DNA of 64,000 nt from Aliidiomarina sp. (GCF_022565475.1 NZ_JAIUMR010000002.1:286398-350397); one strand, 5' to 3'. Counted from the first letter of the stretch, positions 51,171-61,616 are shown. The notes: generated from the letters alone by a model not told the origin. Program-made: numbers and translations.

Positions 51171-53237
51171 ATGCATGAACGCATCAACAAGGATAATTGC
51201 TTGCCAACATTAAAAGTTCTGCAGCAGTTTGTACTGCATGTTAGTTTGATCGTGCTGTTGGTGTCGGCGAACACAATGGCGTCGGATGACGTGGATGTGC
51301 AGTTGGAAGCGCACTTGGATCAACTCCTCGGTCCGGGGATGTATCCTGCTGATCGCAAAGGCTTCGCTGAGTTGCTCATGGATATGACGCCGGCGGTACC
51401 GGTATCAACCTATGTTCGAGCTTGGGGTTACCGAGCACTAGAGCTTGCACATGCCGAGCAGTCTTACACGGCTGCCGAAGAAATTAGTCGTCGATTGATA
51501 GCGCACGCACAACGTTTTTCCAGCCCTAACGCCCTTGCGGAAGCTTATGCTTTGAAAGCGGAAGTTTATGGTGTGCAGGACAAACGTCATGAAGCAGCGC
51601 GAGCTATCGGTGAATTTCAGCGCCATGCGGATGGCATCACTAACCCGCGGATTCAGTTTTTCGGCCACAATGTCGCAGGCCGTATACTCATGGCAGCGCA
51701 GCAACATGAGCAGGCACTTGCACACTTTCTGCAAGCCCAAGAAGCGATCGCAGCAGAAACAGGTCAGCAGAATGTGCGCCGCAGGCAATTCTTAACGATG
51801 CATATAGCGCGCTTGTATGCAACGACGGAAAACTTTGAAGCAGCGGATCAGATTATCCGCTCCACTATTGAGGAAGGACTTCGTTACGATGTCCACCATC
51901 GGTTCCCAGACTTATATCTGGTTCAGGGTTATGTACTTGGACGAATCAGTACACGGGAGAGCGCGATCCATTCATATCGTCAGGCGATCCATTGGGCGAA
52001 TGAATTAGCTGATATCCGTATTCAAATTATTGGACGCAACAATATTGCCTCAGAGATGATCCGCCAAGGTGATTATGATGGGGCTGAAATCTTGCTCCAG
52101 GAAGGCCGCGCAATCGCTGTTGAGCATGAGATGTTGCGTGAATTGCAATTCATCGAATTTAATTTGGCGGACATCGCTGTTAAACGTGGTCATCATCAGG
52201 ACGGTATTGAGCGAATGCTCGCGATTCGTGAAGTGATTGTTGCCCATGGCAATGCCCGTGACGAAATTGAAGTGCTGTTTTATCTGGCAGAGGCCTATGG
52301 TGAGATCGGCGCCTATCAAAAACAAGCGGAAACACTGCTTGAGCTCCATGAAGTGCGCCAGCGTGTGTTCCGTTCGGACCGAGAACAGCTCATGGCCGAA
52401 ATGCAGGCCCGATACGAGGCGCAAGATCAAGCGCAGCAGATTGAGTTATTGCAGCAAGAAAATTTGCTGCGAGAGCAACAGCTACAGAACACACGTTTGT
52501 TACGTGCGATTATGTTCTTAGTTGCGGTGGTATTGGCTTTCATTATTGTCGCCATTGCCTTGGGTTACCGTGCCTCGAAGCGCAAGAATGAACAGCTAAA
52601 TGAGGCAAATCGCCGCCTGCATCAACAAGCCTTGCAAGATCCATTAACGAGATTAGGGAATCGTCGTCATTTTCAAAAAGTTATGCAAAAACGCAGCGCA
52701 GCAGGTGTTGCTCCAGACGCTGCATTATTTATCCTCGATCTGGATAACTTTAAACAAATTAACGATACGCTCGGCCACGCTGCTGGTGACGAAGTGCTTC
52801 GCGAGGTTGCTCGTCGATTGCGCGTCGTATGCGGTGACCAAGCCGAAATTATTCGTTGGGGCGGTGAAGAATTCTTGATTTTGGTGTCTGGCCAACAGCG
52901 AGATCAATTAATCGAGCTGACGCAGAATTTGTTGTTGTCACTCAACCAAGAGCCGGTGATGTATGACGATGAGAACATTTTAATTAGCGGTACCATCGGT
53001 ATGATCACGCTCCCATTTGCGGGTGTCGACGAAGCGCGCTTGAATTGGGAAAAAGCTCTGCAACTTGCCGACAACTTGCTTTATATCGGTAAATTGCAAG
53101 GCCGTGATCAAGCGCATTGCCTGTTTGATTTACGCGCAGACTATGCGGATTATGAAGGTGCTCTGTTTCGCGAATTCCAGACGGTTTATGACCAAGGTGT
53201 TTTAGACGTGATTAAAGTTTCTGTGAAAGTCAGCTAG
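51171..53237 (+). CDS. Periplasmic TPR-sensor diguanylate cyclase (no I-site)
   Basis: 688 residues: signal peptide (about 18-37), TPR-like helical repeats outside the membrane (about 60-400), a coiled coil (QAQQIELLQQENLLREQQLQ), one membrane helix (about 440-462) and a GGDEF domain. The motif is GGEEF in IIRWGGEEF, but the four residues where RxxD should stand read GDQA, so product inhibition is probably lost. DLDNFKQINDTLGHAAGDE is intact, so synthesis is likely. The ATG at 51171 lacks a ribosome site; a TTG at 51201 after AAGGA is a good alternative start. It is a paralogue of the cyclase at 54766-56889 on the other side of an MscS gene. Confidence 0.88.
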   Translation: MHERINKDNCLPTLKVLQQFVLHVSLIVLLVSANTMASDDVDVQLEAHLDQLLGPGMYPADRKGFAELLMDMTPAVPVSTYVRAWGYRALELAHAEQSYTAAEEISRRLIAHAQRFSSPNALAEAYALKAEVYGVQDKRHEAARAIGEFQRHADGITNPRIQFFGHNVAGRILMAAQQHEQALAHFLQAQEAIAAETGQQNVRRRQFLTMHIARLYATTENFEAADQIIRSTIEEGLRYDVHHRFPDLYLVQGYVLGRISTRESAIHSYRQAIHWANELADIRIQIIGRNNIASEMIRQGDYDGAEILLQEGRAIAVEHEMLRELQFIEFNLADIAVKRGHHQDGIERMLAIREVIVAHGNARDEIEVLFYLAEAYGEIGAYQKQAETLLELHEVRQRVFRSDREQLMAEMQARYEAQDQAQQIELLQQENLLREQQLQNTRLLRAIMFLVAVVLAFIIVAIALGYRASKRKNEQLNEANRRLHQQALQDPLTRLGNRRHFQKVMQKRSAAGVAPDAALFILDLDNFKQINDTLGHAAGDEVLREVARRLRVVCGDQAEIIRWGGEEFLILVSGQQRDQLIELTQNLLLSLNQEPVMYDDENILISGTIGMITLPFAGVDEARLNWEKALQLADNLLYIGKLQGRDQAHCLFDLRADYADYEGALFREFQTVYDQGVLDVIKVSVKVS

Positions 53238-53255
53238 TCCGAACTAGCTGACTTT
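53226..53255. terminator. Inverted repeat at the stop of the first TPR cyclase
   Basis: AAAGTCAGCTAGT (53226-53238) and ACTAGCTGACTTT (53243-53255) make a perfect 13-pair stem with a four-base loop; the TAG stop lies inside the left arm. T-runs are short, so it is a moderate terminator or an RNA end-stabiliser shared with the convergent channel gene. Confidence 0.65.
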
Positions 53256-53262
53256 ACACGCT

Positions 53263-54636
53263 CTATTCGGATTTATCAGCCGTTGCTTGGCGTTTGAGAA
53301 CACGTTCGACCGACTCCAAGAACTCAGGTGTCATGGATTTCACATGGAGGTCGCGCTGCGGGAAAGGAATGGTAATCCCAGCCTCTTTGAAGCGTTTGAA
53401 AATTTCAATCTTAATCGGTGATCGAACACCTTCGAATCCATTGACGGCATCGGTAATCCAAACACGAAGTTGCAAACCAATCCCATTGTCACCAAATTCC
53501 ATTAGACGAGCCACAGGTGCGGGGTCTTTCAAAACGCGATCAGAGACTAAGGCGCACTCTTCCATGATGCGAATTGCTTCCTCGGGGTCGTCGTCATAGC
53601 TGATATCAACGTCGATTTTAATCCGCGTGTTGGTGTCAGAATAACTCCAGTTGATAACTTCTGAGGTGATTAGATTTTCGTTAGGAATCAGTGTGTCAAC
53701 GCCCTCACGGTTGCGCAGAACAATATAGCGAGAGCGAAGTTCTTGTACCCAGCCAAACTGTTCGCCAATAGTAATAATGTCACCTGGCTTTACCGAACGG
53801 TCAAAAATAACAATAAATCCGGAAATGAAGTTTGCAGCAATACGTTGCAAGCCAAAACCTAAACCGACACCTAAAGCGCCACCGAAGACCGCGAAGGTTG
53901 ACATATCGAAGCCAACCGAGCTTAGGGTCACGAGCACGGCTACCGTAATCAGTGCAAACTTTACAGTTTTAATGAGGCCGACTCGGGCACTTGCGTTTAG
54001 TGCCTTCGACTCAGCAAGCCGGACTTCGAGTAAGTGAGAGATCCAACCGGCTATAGTCAAGGCGATTATAATTAAGAAAAATAACTTCAAACCAGAAAGG
54101 ATCGACAGGCGAAAGTCACCCAGATTGACTCCGACCGCATCGAGTGCAGCAACGGCTTGCGGCAATAGATTGAGTAGATATAACCCGACGATGACCCAAA
54201 TAATACCGGCAATAAAGCTTTCTGATGCTTTTAAGAGCGGACCGCCTTTGATCGACTTGCGCAAGAAATAAACGATTAAACGAATCGCTGCAAAAGAGCT
54301 GGTTAACGGCACCAAAATATTCAGTATCGGTGTTTCTGCTTGCCAGAGTTGAATCAAAAATCGCCCAGACGCAAGAACGATCAACATACTGATCGGCCAA
54401 AGTATGCGTTCGAGTGCTCGATAGGTCATGCGGCGCAGGCCGTGGCTAGCACTCCCCGACTCATTCAGTCTGAGTAACATTCGCCGGCGGGTGTAGAGTG
54501 CGACGGCGATAGCAATCCCTAAAACCAGCCACTGCAACACCGAGTCAGCGGAATACAGGTGCGACACATGCTCTGCGACGACTTGTAAAAGAGTTTGTAC
54601 ATTCAATGCGTCAGTATTCAAAGATTCGATGGCCAT
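53263..54636 (-). CDS. MscS-family mechanosensitive ion channel
   Basis: A 457-residue MscS-superfamily channel with five or so membrane helices (longer than the 286-residue E. coli MscS). The pore-lining helix and beta domain are visible in FGGALGVGLGFGLQ, then AANFISGFIVIFDRSVKPGD, followed by the typical C-terminal cytoplasmic cage (FPQRDLHV near the end). Such channels release solutes on hypo-osmotic shock. It is flanked by two related TPR-GGDEF genes. Confidence 0.9.
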   Translation of the reverse strand: MAIESLNTDALNVQTLLQVVAEHVSHLYSADSVLQWLVLGIAIAVALYTRRRMLLRLNESGSASHGLRRMTYRALERILWPISMLIVLASGRFLIQLWQAETPILNILVPLTSSFAAIRLIVYFLRKSIKGGPLLKASESFIAGIIWVIVGLYLLNLLPQAVAALDAVGVNLGDFRLSILSGLKLFFLIIIALTIAGWISHLLEVRLAESKALNASARVGLIKTVKFALITVAVLVTLSSVGFDMSTFAVFGGALGVGLGFGLQRIAANFISGFIVIFDRSVKPGDIITIGEQFGWVQELRSRYIVLRNREGVDTLIPNENLITSEVINWSYSDTNTRIKIDVDISYDDDPEEAIRIMEECALVSDRVLKDPAPVARLMEFGDNGIGLQLRVWITDAVNGFEGVRSPIKIEIFKRFKEAGITIPFPQRDLHVKSMTPEFLESVERVLKRQATADKSE

Positions 54637-54765
54637 GACGATGATTCCGGGCTAGATCTGCATGAGTTTATTTGATATTTCTAATACAATAACAGATTAC
54701 TAACAATAAAAATGATTTCGCAAGTGCGAAACGATAATCTTGCTACACGGACGTCATGGAGACTT

Positions 54766-56889
54766 ATGACTAAACTAGTCGCACGCTACTTCTGTCTATT
54801 GTTGATTCCGGTTTTGGCTTTATCCGTGATCTCGCACGCCGAAAGTCCTTTGTCATTCAACATTGACTTGGTCAATGCATCACGCCCGATAACTGAACCT
54901 CATCTCGAAGAGGCTCTTGATCTTTATTTGCCCATCATTGATGACGAAGAGCGTTTGATTGAGCTCGAACGGATTGTTGAAAATGTCGATCGCGATGCTT
55001 ACCCGTCGACGTATATGCGTGCAGCAAGTTACGAGTTTTTTGAGTTTTTACGTGTGCGTGAGCTCGAACAAGCAGAATTGCACCTCGATGGGCTGTTACC
55101 TTTTGTTCACCGCTACCCCTATGCCGATGTTGTGATTGAATATTATGTCAATTGGCTTGAATTGCGTGAGTTCCAACAGAATCCGAGCGAGGCGCTCGCA
55201 TTGGCTGAACAACTCATGCAAATTATCGCGGAAATAGAAAATCCGCGGATCGGTTACTACGCGAATCTCATCTTGCTACAAGTCTTTGTGAACAACGGCC
55301 AATATGAACGAGCTCTCGAGCAGGGCTTGGTGTCGTTGCAGTGGTTAGGTCAAACGAATGACAGCAGGCGAGCGACGCGGAGACTGTCGCTGACACAACA
55401 GATTGCACAAACCTATATCCAAATGCGAAATTACGACGCTGCACTCGAGCTTATCCAACAGTCCATACAGGAAGCAGAGCAAGAGTCACTTCATGACTTT
55501 TTGCCCGGATTATTGCTGTTAAAAGGCTATATCGAAGCAACTGTGGGTCAAACGGAAGCTTCCATTGTGACGCATCAACAGGCGATCGAATGGGGCCAAC
55601 GTATGGAGTTACCCGGCGTCGTCCTCACAAGTATGAATAATATTGCGAGCAGCTATATCCACCTTGAAGACTATGCGCGTGCTCGTTCGATACTGCTTGA
55701 AACTTTAAGCTTGATAGAAGCACAAGGCTTGCTAAGCGAAGATAGTGCCTTGGCTCACGTCGTCCAGTTTAATCTTGGCTATATCGATGTCATGGAAGGT
55801 GATTTTTCGGGGATTGAGGCAGTGCAGTATCATACCGATGCGCTCCGTGCATTATCGAACGATGGTGAATTCTCAGAGCATCTTGAGTATTCGGCGAAAG
55901 CATATGAACGCGCAGGGATGTATCAAGCGCAAGCGCAAGCCCTGATTGAGCAACGCACCTTACGGGAAACTATTGCTCAGAAAGAACGAGAAGATGCATT
56001 GCGCGAGCTCGAAGTCCGCTATCAAGCACAAGATCGTCTGCAGCAAATCGAGTTACTTGAACAACGGAACGATTTGCAAGAGCAAGTGATTGCGAACAAA
56101 CAACTACAGCAGCAGATTTTTGTTCTGTTTGGAGTGGTGGTCGTGTTAGGCCTTGTTCTGCTTGGGTTTCTATACCGAGAAGCACGACGCGCTAACCAAA
56201 AGCTGAAAGTGGCCAATAAGCAGCTGGAATTCCATTCTCGCCGCGATCCGTTAACGGCTTTGCTGAATCGCAGGGCGTTGCAAGATCATATGACGCATCG
56301 TGCTAAGAACGAGCGCCGTAAAATTCACCCAGAACACCCAGACGGTCTGGTATTGCTCGATGTCGACTTTTTCAAGCGCATCAATGATACCTGCGGACAC
56401 GCAGCGGGCGACACGGTGTTAAAGGCGTTGAGCGAGCGCTTAACCAATTTAGCACGCACCAGTGACCTTGTTGTGCGTTGGGGTGGCGAGGAGTTCTTAC
56501 TCTATTTACCCGGTATGGACGTTGATAAGCTGCCTGGATTCGTAGACCGAGTGTTAAACGTGATTGGCGAAAAGCCGGTTGAGCATGAAGGTCAAGAAAT
56601 TCCAGTAACGGCGACCGCGGGCTTTATTCACCTGCCGTTTGCCGGTCTTGACGAGTCTGTTTTAGGTTGGGAACGCGCGCTACAAATCGCCGATATGGCT
56701 TTGTATATTGGTAAGGTACACGGTCGTAACCGCGCGTACGGGTTGCGTGGCTTGAATAAGCCGTACGAAGAAATTAAAGACCAATTAGAAAACGATTTAA
56801 ATGCGGCAATAGAAGAAGGGGCGGTTGACTACGTCGTCATTGAAGGTCCAGCGCAAAAACGGCGTCAAGAGGTGCCACCCAATGCCTAG
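54766..56889 (+). CDS. Periplasmic TPR-sensor diguanylate cyclase (I-site present)
   Basis: A 707-residue paralogue of the cyclase at 51171-53237. Signal peptide (1-25, cleavage after SHA), TPR-like repeats (about 50-400), coiled coil (LQQIELLEQRNDLQEQ), a membrane helix (about 450-472) and a GGDEF domain with VRWGGEEF. RTSD stands at the RxxD position, so c-di-GMP feedback is expected, unlike the sister gene. LLDVDFFKRINDTCGHAAGD is intact. The ATG at 54766 follows GGAG and starts the signal peptide. The MscS gene is divergent from it, with 129 bases between the two starts. The C-terminal extension (about 60 residues) is shared in outline by both paralogues. Confidence 0.9.
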   Translation: MTKLVARYFCLLLIPVLALSVISHAESPLSFNIDLVNASRPITEPHLEEALDLYLPIIDDEERLIELERIVENVDRDAYPSTYMRAASYEFFEFLRVRELEQAELHLDGLLPFVHRYPYADVVIEYYVNWLELREFQQNPSEALALAEQLMQIIAEIENPRIGYYANLILLQVFVNNGQYERALEQGLVSLQWLGQTNDSRRATRRLSLTQQIAQTYIQMRNYDAALELIQQSIQEAEQESLHDFLPGLLLLKGYIEATVGQTEASIVTHQQAIEWGQRMELPGVVLTSMNNIASSYIHLEDYARARSILLETLSLIEAQGLLSEDSALAHVVQFNLGYIDVMEGDFSGIEAVQYHTDALRALSNDGEFSEHLEYSAKAYERAGMYQAQAQALIEQRTLRETIAQKEREDALRELEVRYQAQDRLQQIELLEQRNDLQEQVIANKQLQQQIFVLFGVVVVLGLVLLGFLYREARRANQKLKVANKQLEFHSRRDPLTALLNRRALQDHMTHRAKNERRKIHPEHPDGLVLLDVDFFKRINDTCGHAAGDTVLKALSERLTNLARTSDLVVRWGGEEFLLYLPGMDVDKLPGFVDRVLNVIGEKPVEHEGQEIPVTATAGFIHLPFAGLDESVLGWERALQIADMALYIGKVHGRNRAYGLRGLNKPYEEIKDQLENDLNAAIEEGAVDYVVIEGPAQKRRQEVPPNA

Positions 56890-56940
56890 CGCGCGGCACA
56901 CTCGTTAAAGAAAAGGTATTTCGTAAACTCATAACCAAAA

Positions 56941-56979
56941 AAAGCAGCGTTCGAAAATCACTTCAAACGCTGCTTTTTT
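56941..56979. terminator. Bidirectional terminator
   Basis: AAAGCAGCGTT (56941-56951) pairs with AACGCTGCTTT (56966-56976), with T continuing on the right; it separates two convergent genes. Confidence 0.85.
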
Positions 56980-56996
56980 GTGCGTGCCAGCAAAAC

Positions 56997-59306
56997 TTAA
57001 CGTACCGGCACTTTCTCCCATAAGAACTCGGTCATCATGGTGCGTAAGTGCAACGATGTGCCTTCACCTTCGCGAATACCATGGGTGCGGTTCGGGTACG
57101 CCATGAAGCGGAACTGTTTGTTGTGTTTAATCAGTTCGTCTTTTAAGCGCTCAGTGCCTTGATAGTGCACGTTGTCATCGGCGGTACCATGCACCAGCAA
57201 CAAGTCACCTTGCAGGTTTGCTGCATGGGTCACCGCTGAGGTTTCTTCGTAGCTATCGGCAGCCTCTGGCAATAATCCTGAGTAACGTTCTTGATAAATG
57301 GTGTCATAAAGACGCAAATCTGGAACTGGCGCAAGAGCTATACCAGCGTGGAACTTGTCTGGGTAACGAAACAGCGCATTCAAGGTTTGTGACCCACCAC
57401 CACTGTGGCCCCACATCGCAACACGATTGCCGTCAATCCAGCTCCAACGGGCCAGCATTTCATCGAGGGCGTCGGCTTGATCCCGTACGGTCACGATGCC
57501 CAATTGCATATAGATCGAATGGCGCCAGTCGCGACCACGTGGCGAGCGCGTGCCCCGATTATCAATCGACACCACCACATAACCAAGCTGGGTCATGTAG
57601 TCATGCCACAGGTAGGTTTGACCTTGCCAACCATCAGCAACGGTTTGTCCCCATGGCTCACCGTAGATGTACATGATTAACGGATATTGTTTGTTAGGGT
57701 CAAAGTCTGCCGGGCGCATGACGTAACCATCAAGCACCAAGCCGTCACGCGCAGTGACTTGGAAAAACTCTGACTGGCTGGTAATTTTCTTGGCTAACGT
57801 TGCTTTCAGCGCTTCGTTCATTTCCAATTCGTTAATCACACTGTGGTCCGGTAAGGAAATCATGCGAGTTTCCGTCGGTACACCTTTGCGTGACACGTAG
57901 TGCAGGGCAAAACGACCATCGCGGGAGACTCGGTAACTATGTGAACCCGACCAATCCGCTGGGGTAATGCGCTGCGCTTCCGAACTGCCGTCTAGTGCCA
58001 CGCGGAACAAATAACGCTGCAATGGGTTTTCTGGCGAGGCAATAAACCACGCATAACCTTGGCCTTGGTCATTGGCGACAATTTCGGCAATTTCGATGAC
58101 GTCATAGTCGCCTGAAGTTAACGGGGTTAAGCCGTCGCCATCGCGGTCGAAGCGGTAGAGATGGCGGTATCCTGAACGCTCGCTTTGCCAGATAAAGCTC
58201 TGTCCATTGCGGAAGAAACGCACATCGTCAACTTGCTCGACCCAAGCGTTACTTTGCTCGGTGATTAACGCTTCGGCAGTGCCAGTTTGGGCGTTAGCCA
58301 ACCAAAACTGCATAAAGTTCTGCGCGCGGTTCATTTGTTGAATCATTAACTCATTACTATTACCGGCCCATTCCATGCGCACCAAATAGTGGTCGCGTGG
58401 GTCACCCGGTAGCTGCATCCAAGTGGTGTCACCACCGTTCGCTGGTAACACGCCAACCCGCAACGACGAGTTCGTTTCACCAACTTTTGGATAAGGAAAC
58501 TCGGTTAGGGTTGGATACAACGCACTGACGTTGTCGATCATGGTGAACATTGGCACACCGCTAGTATCCACTTGCCAGTAGGCAATGTGGCTGCCGTCCG
58601 GTGACCAACGGAAACCGTCACGCAAGTAAAACTCTTCTTCGTTGACCCAATCAAAGGTACCGTTAATAAGGTCACGGCTGCCGTCGTGTGTCAGCTGGGT
58701 AATTTCACGTGAGCTTAAATCTTGCACATAGATGTTGTTCTGCATGACATAAGCAACACGCGTACCGGCGGGGTCAAACTTAGCAAATTGTAAGGTCGAC
58801 TCCGGTGCATCGCCACCGAGCTGGAACAAGCGACCGTTTTCACGATTCAGCACCCAGTAATCACCGAGCGTGTGTGTGCGCCACGAGCGTCGCGTGTTGG
58901 TGAAAATTAACAGTTGTTGCGCATCTTCCGACCACTGATAATCGGCAATGCGGAGTGGGTCTGCGTCCTCACTTGGGCGCAATAAGTCAGCACTCACTAA
59001 CACGGTACGCTCGCCAGTCTCAGGATGATAGCGAACAATGTCGCGGCCGCCGTTCTCGTTCTGCTCTAAAGTTGTGTAACCGCTACCGTCCGCTAACCAA
59101 CGTGTGGTCGGGAAGCTTTTCATCGAGAACATGTCGCTGGCATAGATATCCGCTAAAGTGAACGTGGTGTCACTTGGCAGTGGACTCGTTTGCCCGCGTG
59201 GTTGTTCAGTCAATGCGTTGGAGTCGGTGCTAACACAGGCACTGGTAAACAGTGCTGCACTGGCAACCAATGCCAATATTTTTGTTGTTTTTGTGAATCG
59301 GTTCAT
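56997..59306 (-). CDS. Dipeptidyl peptidase IV-like lipoprotein (S9B)
   Basis: A 769-residue predicted lipoprotein (lipobox TSAC, Cys24). A beta-propeller domain (about 60-510) holds FDWVNEEEFYLRDGFRWSPDG, with the Glu-Glu pair that binds the substrate N terminus in DPP-IV. The alpha/beta hydrolase domain has the nucleophile in WGHSGGGSQ, the Asp in HGTADDNVHYQ and the His in NRTHGI. It should release Xaa-Pro dipeptides from peptides in the periplasm or at the cell surface. The ATG at 59306 starts the signal peptide; the frame runs on upstream without homology. Divergent from prlC. Confidence 0.92.
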   Translation of the reverse strand: MNRFTKTTKILALVASAALFTSACVSTDSNALTEQPRGQTSPLPSDTTFTLADIYASDMFSMKSFPTTRWLADGSGYTTLEQNENGGRDIVRYHPETGERTVLVSADLLRPSEDADPLRIADYQWSEDAQQLLIFTNTRRSWRTHTLGDYWVLNRENGRLFQLGGDAPESTLQFAKFDPAGTRVAYVMQNNIYVQDLSSREITQLTHDGSRDLINGTFDWVNEEEFYLRDGFRWSPDGSHIAYWQVDTSGVPMFTMIDNVSALYPTLTEFPYPKVGETNSSLRVGVLPANGGDTTWMQLPGDPRDHYLVRMEWAGNSNELMIQQMNRAQNFMQFWLANAQTGTAEALITEQSNAWVEQVDDVRFFRNGQSFIWQSERSGYRHLYRFDRDGDGLTPLTSGDYDVIEIAEIVANDQGQGYAWFIASPENPLQRYLFRVALDGSSEAQRITPADWSGSHSYRVSRDGRFALHYVSRKGVPTETRMISLPDHSVINELEMNEALKATLAKKITSQSEFFQVTARDGLVLDGYVMRPADFDPNKQYPLIMYIYGEPWGQTVADGWQGQTYLWHDYMTQLGYVVVSIDNRGTRSPRGRDWRHSIYMQLGIVTVRDQADALDEMLARWSWIDGNRVAMWGHSGGGSQTLNALFRYPDKFHAGIALAPVPDLRLYDTIYQERYSGLLPEAADSYEETSAVTHAANLQGDLLLVHGTADDNVHYQGTERLKDELIKHNKQFRFMAYPNRTHGIREGEGTSLHLRTMMTEFLWEKVPVR

Positions 59307-59470
59307 GGAATTTTTCCGTAGGTTTTCGGCCAAAATCACTCTGATTGTAGCGGGTTTTGTGATTGAAGAAAGCCAACTAGTCGAGCTAAAGGTGCGGTTG
59401 ACCTTGAAATCGAAAGATTCCGACCGCACGTATAGGGTAATTCACGCGTTATTTTAAAGAGGGTCGTCTT

Positions 59471-61522
59471 TTGAGCACTGCCAACAATCCATTATTGACC
59501 GATTTCTTTCACCCCCCCTTTCCGGCCATTCGTGCAGAACATGTGGAGCCTGCCGTGAGTGAGGCGATTGCCCACTGCAAAGCTGTGATTGGCCAAGTGG
59601 TCAACATTGAACAGCCAACCTGGGAAAGCTTGGTTGCGCCGCTTGAACAGGCTGACGATCGCTTAAGTCGTATTTGGTCGCCAATCTCACACATGAACTC
59701 GGTGGTAAGTGAAGACGCTATGCGCGCTGCTCACGATGCCTGTTTAGAGTTATTGTCTGACTACTCAACTTGGGTTGGTCAGCATGAAGGCTTGTTTAAC
59801 GCGTATAAGAAGCTTGCGCAGAGCGAGTGTTTTTCCGAGTTAAGTACAGCCCAACAACGCGTGATTACCGATACCTTACGCGACTTTGAGCTGTCAGGTG
59901 TCGCCTTACCTGCGGAACAGAAAAAGCGTTACGGCGAAATTCAAAACCGTCTTTCACAACTCAGTTCACAATTTAGTAATCAATTGCTGGATGCAACGCA
60001 CGCTTGGTTTGCTCATGTGACCGACGAGAGCGAGCTTGCTGGTTTACCAGAGAGCGCAGTTGCAGCAGCAGCCGAGGTCGCGCAAGAGAAAGAACTCGAC
60101 GGTTGGGTGTTTACACTCGATATTCCGAGTTATTTACCAGTGATGATGTATGCAGAAAATCGTGCGCTCCGGCAAAAAATGTACGAAGCCTACGCAACAC
60201 GCGCCTCGGAGCAAGGTCCCAATGCAGGAGAGTATGATAACTCGGCGATTATCGATGAAACCCTCGCGCTGCGCCATGAGCTTGCTCAGCTCCTTGGTTT
60301 TGCCAACTATGCCGAAGTTTCATTAGCAACGAAAATGGCCGACAGTCCGGCTCAAGTTCTCGGTTTCTTGCACGACTTAGCGGAGCGTTCACTGCCGCAA
60401 GCACGCAAGGAATTTGAAGAAATCAAAGCGTATGCGGAGCATGAGCATGGCGTAACTGATTTACAAGCATGGGATATTCCATTCTATGCGGAACAACTGA
60501 AACAGCAGCAATTCGAAATTTCCGACGAAGTCTTGCGACCTTACTTTCCAGAATCGAACGTTGTTCAAGGCTTGTTTACTGTGGCCGAGCGTTTGTTTGG
60601 AATTCGTATCGTCGAAGCGTCAGCACCGACTTGGCATGATCATGTTCGCTATTATGAAATTTACGATGCCGAGGACAATTTGCGTGCCGGTTTTTACCTT
60701 GACTTATACGCGCGCTCGAAAAAGCGCGGCGGTGCATGGATGGCCGACTGCGCTGTCCGTCGACGCTTGCCGGACGGTCAGCTGCAGCTGCCTCTTGCGT
60801 ACTTGACGTGTAATTTCAATAAACCGATTGGCGACAAACCGGCACTCTTCACCCACGACGAGGTGATTACCTTGTTCCATGAGTTTGGTCACGGTCTTCA
60901 TCACATGCTAACGAAAATCGATGTAGCTGGGGTGTCGGGTATTAACGGCGTTGCCTGGGATGCGGTTGAGTTACCGAGCCAGTTTCTAGAGAACTGGTGC
61001 TGGGAGCCTGAGGCGCTTGCATTTATTTCCGGCCATTACGAAACCGGTGAACCACTGCCACAGGACTTATTGGATAAAATGCTGGCCGCACGCAACTTCC
61101 AAGCCGCAATGCAAATGGTCCGGCAACTTGAGTTTTCGTTGTTTGACATGCGTATTCACCAAGAATTCGATGCTGAGCAAGGTGCGCGCGTACAAGCTAT
61201 TTTGGACGATGTGCGACGGCAAGTGACGGTCGTTGTACCGCCGGCGTATAACCGTTTCCAACATAGCTTTGGCCACATTTTTGCCGGTGGCTATGCGGCG
61301 GGCTATTACAGCTATAAATGGGCCGAAGTGCTGTCCGCTGATGCTTATGCGCGGTTTGAAGAAGAAGGCATTTTTAATGCCGATACTGGGCGTGACTTCC
61401 TTCAGCACATTCTCGAAATGGGCGGTAGTAAAGACGCGATGGAATTATTTAAAGCTTTCCGCGGTCGTGAGCCAGATATCGCGCCATTGCTACGTCATTC
61501 GGGTATTGCCTCGGCAGCATAA
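59471..61522 (+). CDS. prlC: Oligopeptidase A (M3 zinc peptidase)
   Basis: A 683-residue cytoplasmic thimet-type metallopeptidase that breaks down short peptides, including cleaved signal peptides. The zinc motif HEFGHGLHHML and the downstream Glu in NGVAWDAVELPSQFLENW are present; the C-terminal FGHIFAGGYAAGYYSYKWAEVL is typical of the family. It begins with TTG, 7 bases after AGAGGG; the N terminus STANNPLLTDFFHPPF aligns with E. coli PrlC. With the DPP-IV-like gene next door it forms a peptide-degradation pair. Confidence 0.94.
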   Translation: MSTANNPLLTDFFHPPFPAIRAEHVEPAVSEAIAHCKAVIGQVVNIEQPTWESLVAPLEQADDRLSRIWSPISHMNSVVSEDAMRAAHDACLELLSDYSTWVGQHEGLFNAYKKLAQSECFSELSTAQQRVITDTLRDFELSGVALPAEQKKRYGEIQNRLSQLSSQFSNQLLDATHAWFAHVTDESELAGLPESAVAAAAEVAQEKELDGWVFTLDIPSYLPVMMYAENRALRQKMYEAYATRASEQGPNAGEYDNSAIIDETLALRHELAQLLGFANYAEVSLATKMADSPAQVLGFLHDLAERSLPQARKEFEEIKAYAEHEHGVTDLQAWDIPFYAEQLKQQQFEISDEVLRPYFPESNVVQGLFTVAERLFGIRIVEASAPTWHDHVRYYEIYDAEDNLRAGFYLDLYARSKKRGGAWMADCAVRRRLPDGQLQLPLAYLTCNFNKPIGDKPALFTHDEVITLFHEFGHGLHHMLTKIDVAGVSGINGVAWDAVELPSQFLENWCWEPEALAFISGHYETGEPLPQDLLDKMLAARNFQAAMQMVRQLEFSLFDMRIHQEFDAEQGARVQAILDDVRRQVTVVVPPAYNRFQHSFGHIFAGGYAAGYYSYKWAEVLSADAYARFEEEGIFNADTGRDFLQHILEMGGSKDAMELFKAFRGREPDIAPLLRHSGIASAA

Positions 61523-61551
61523 TTGCTTGTGTGACAACTCGAATCAAAATT

Positions 61552-61583
61552 AAGGGCCGATGGTTTTCCATCGGCCCTTTTTT
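61552..61583 (+). terminator. Intrinsic terminator after prlC
   Basis: AAGGGCCGATGG (61552-61563) pairs perfectly with CCATCGGCCCTT (61568-61579) around four T, then more T follow. Confidence 0.93.
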
Positions 61584-61616
61584 CAGTGGAATATGTGATT
61601 GTGGCTGAAGCGACTA

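Noticed and set aside
53226..53255. Mobile-element terminal repeat
   Set aside because: The palindrome is at the stop codon of one gene with a short loop and no transposase nearby; an RNA end signal is simpler.
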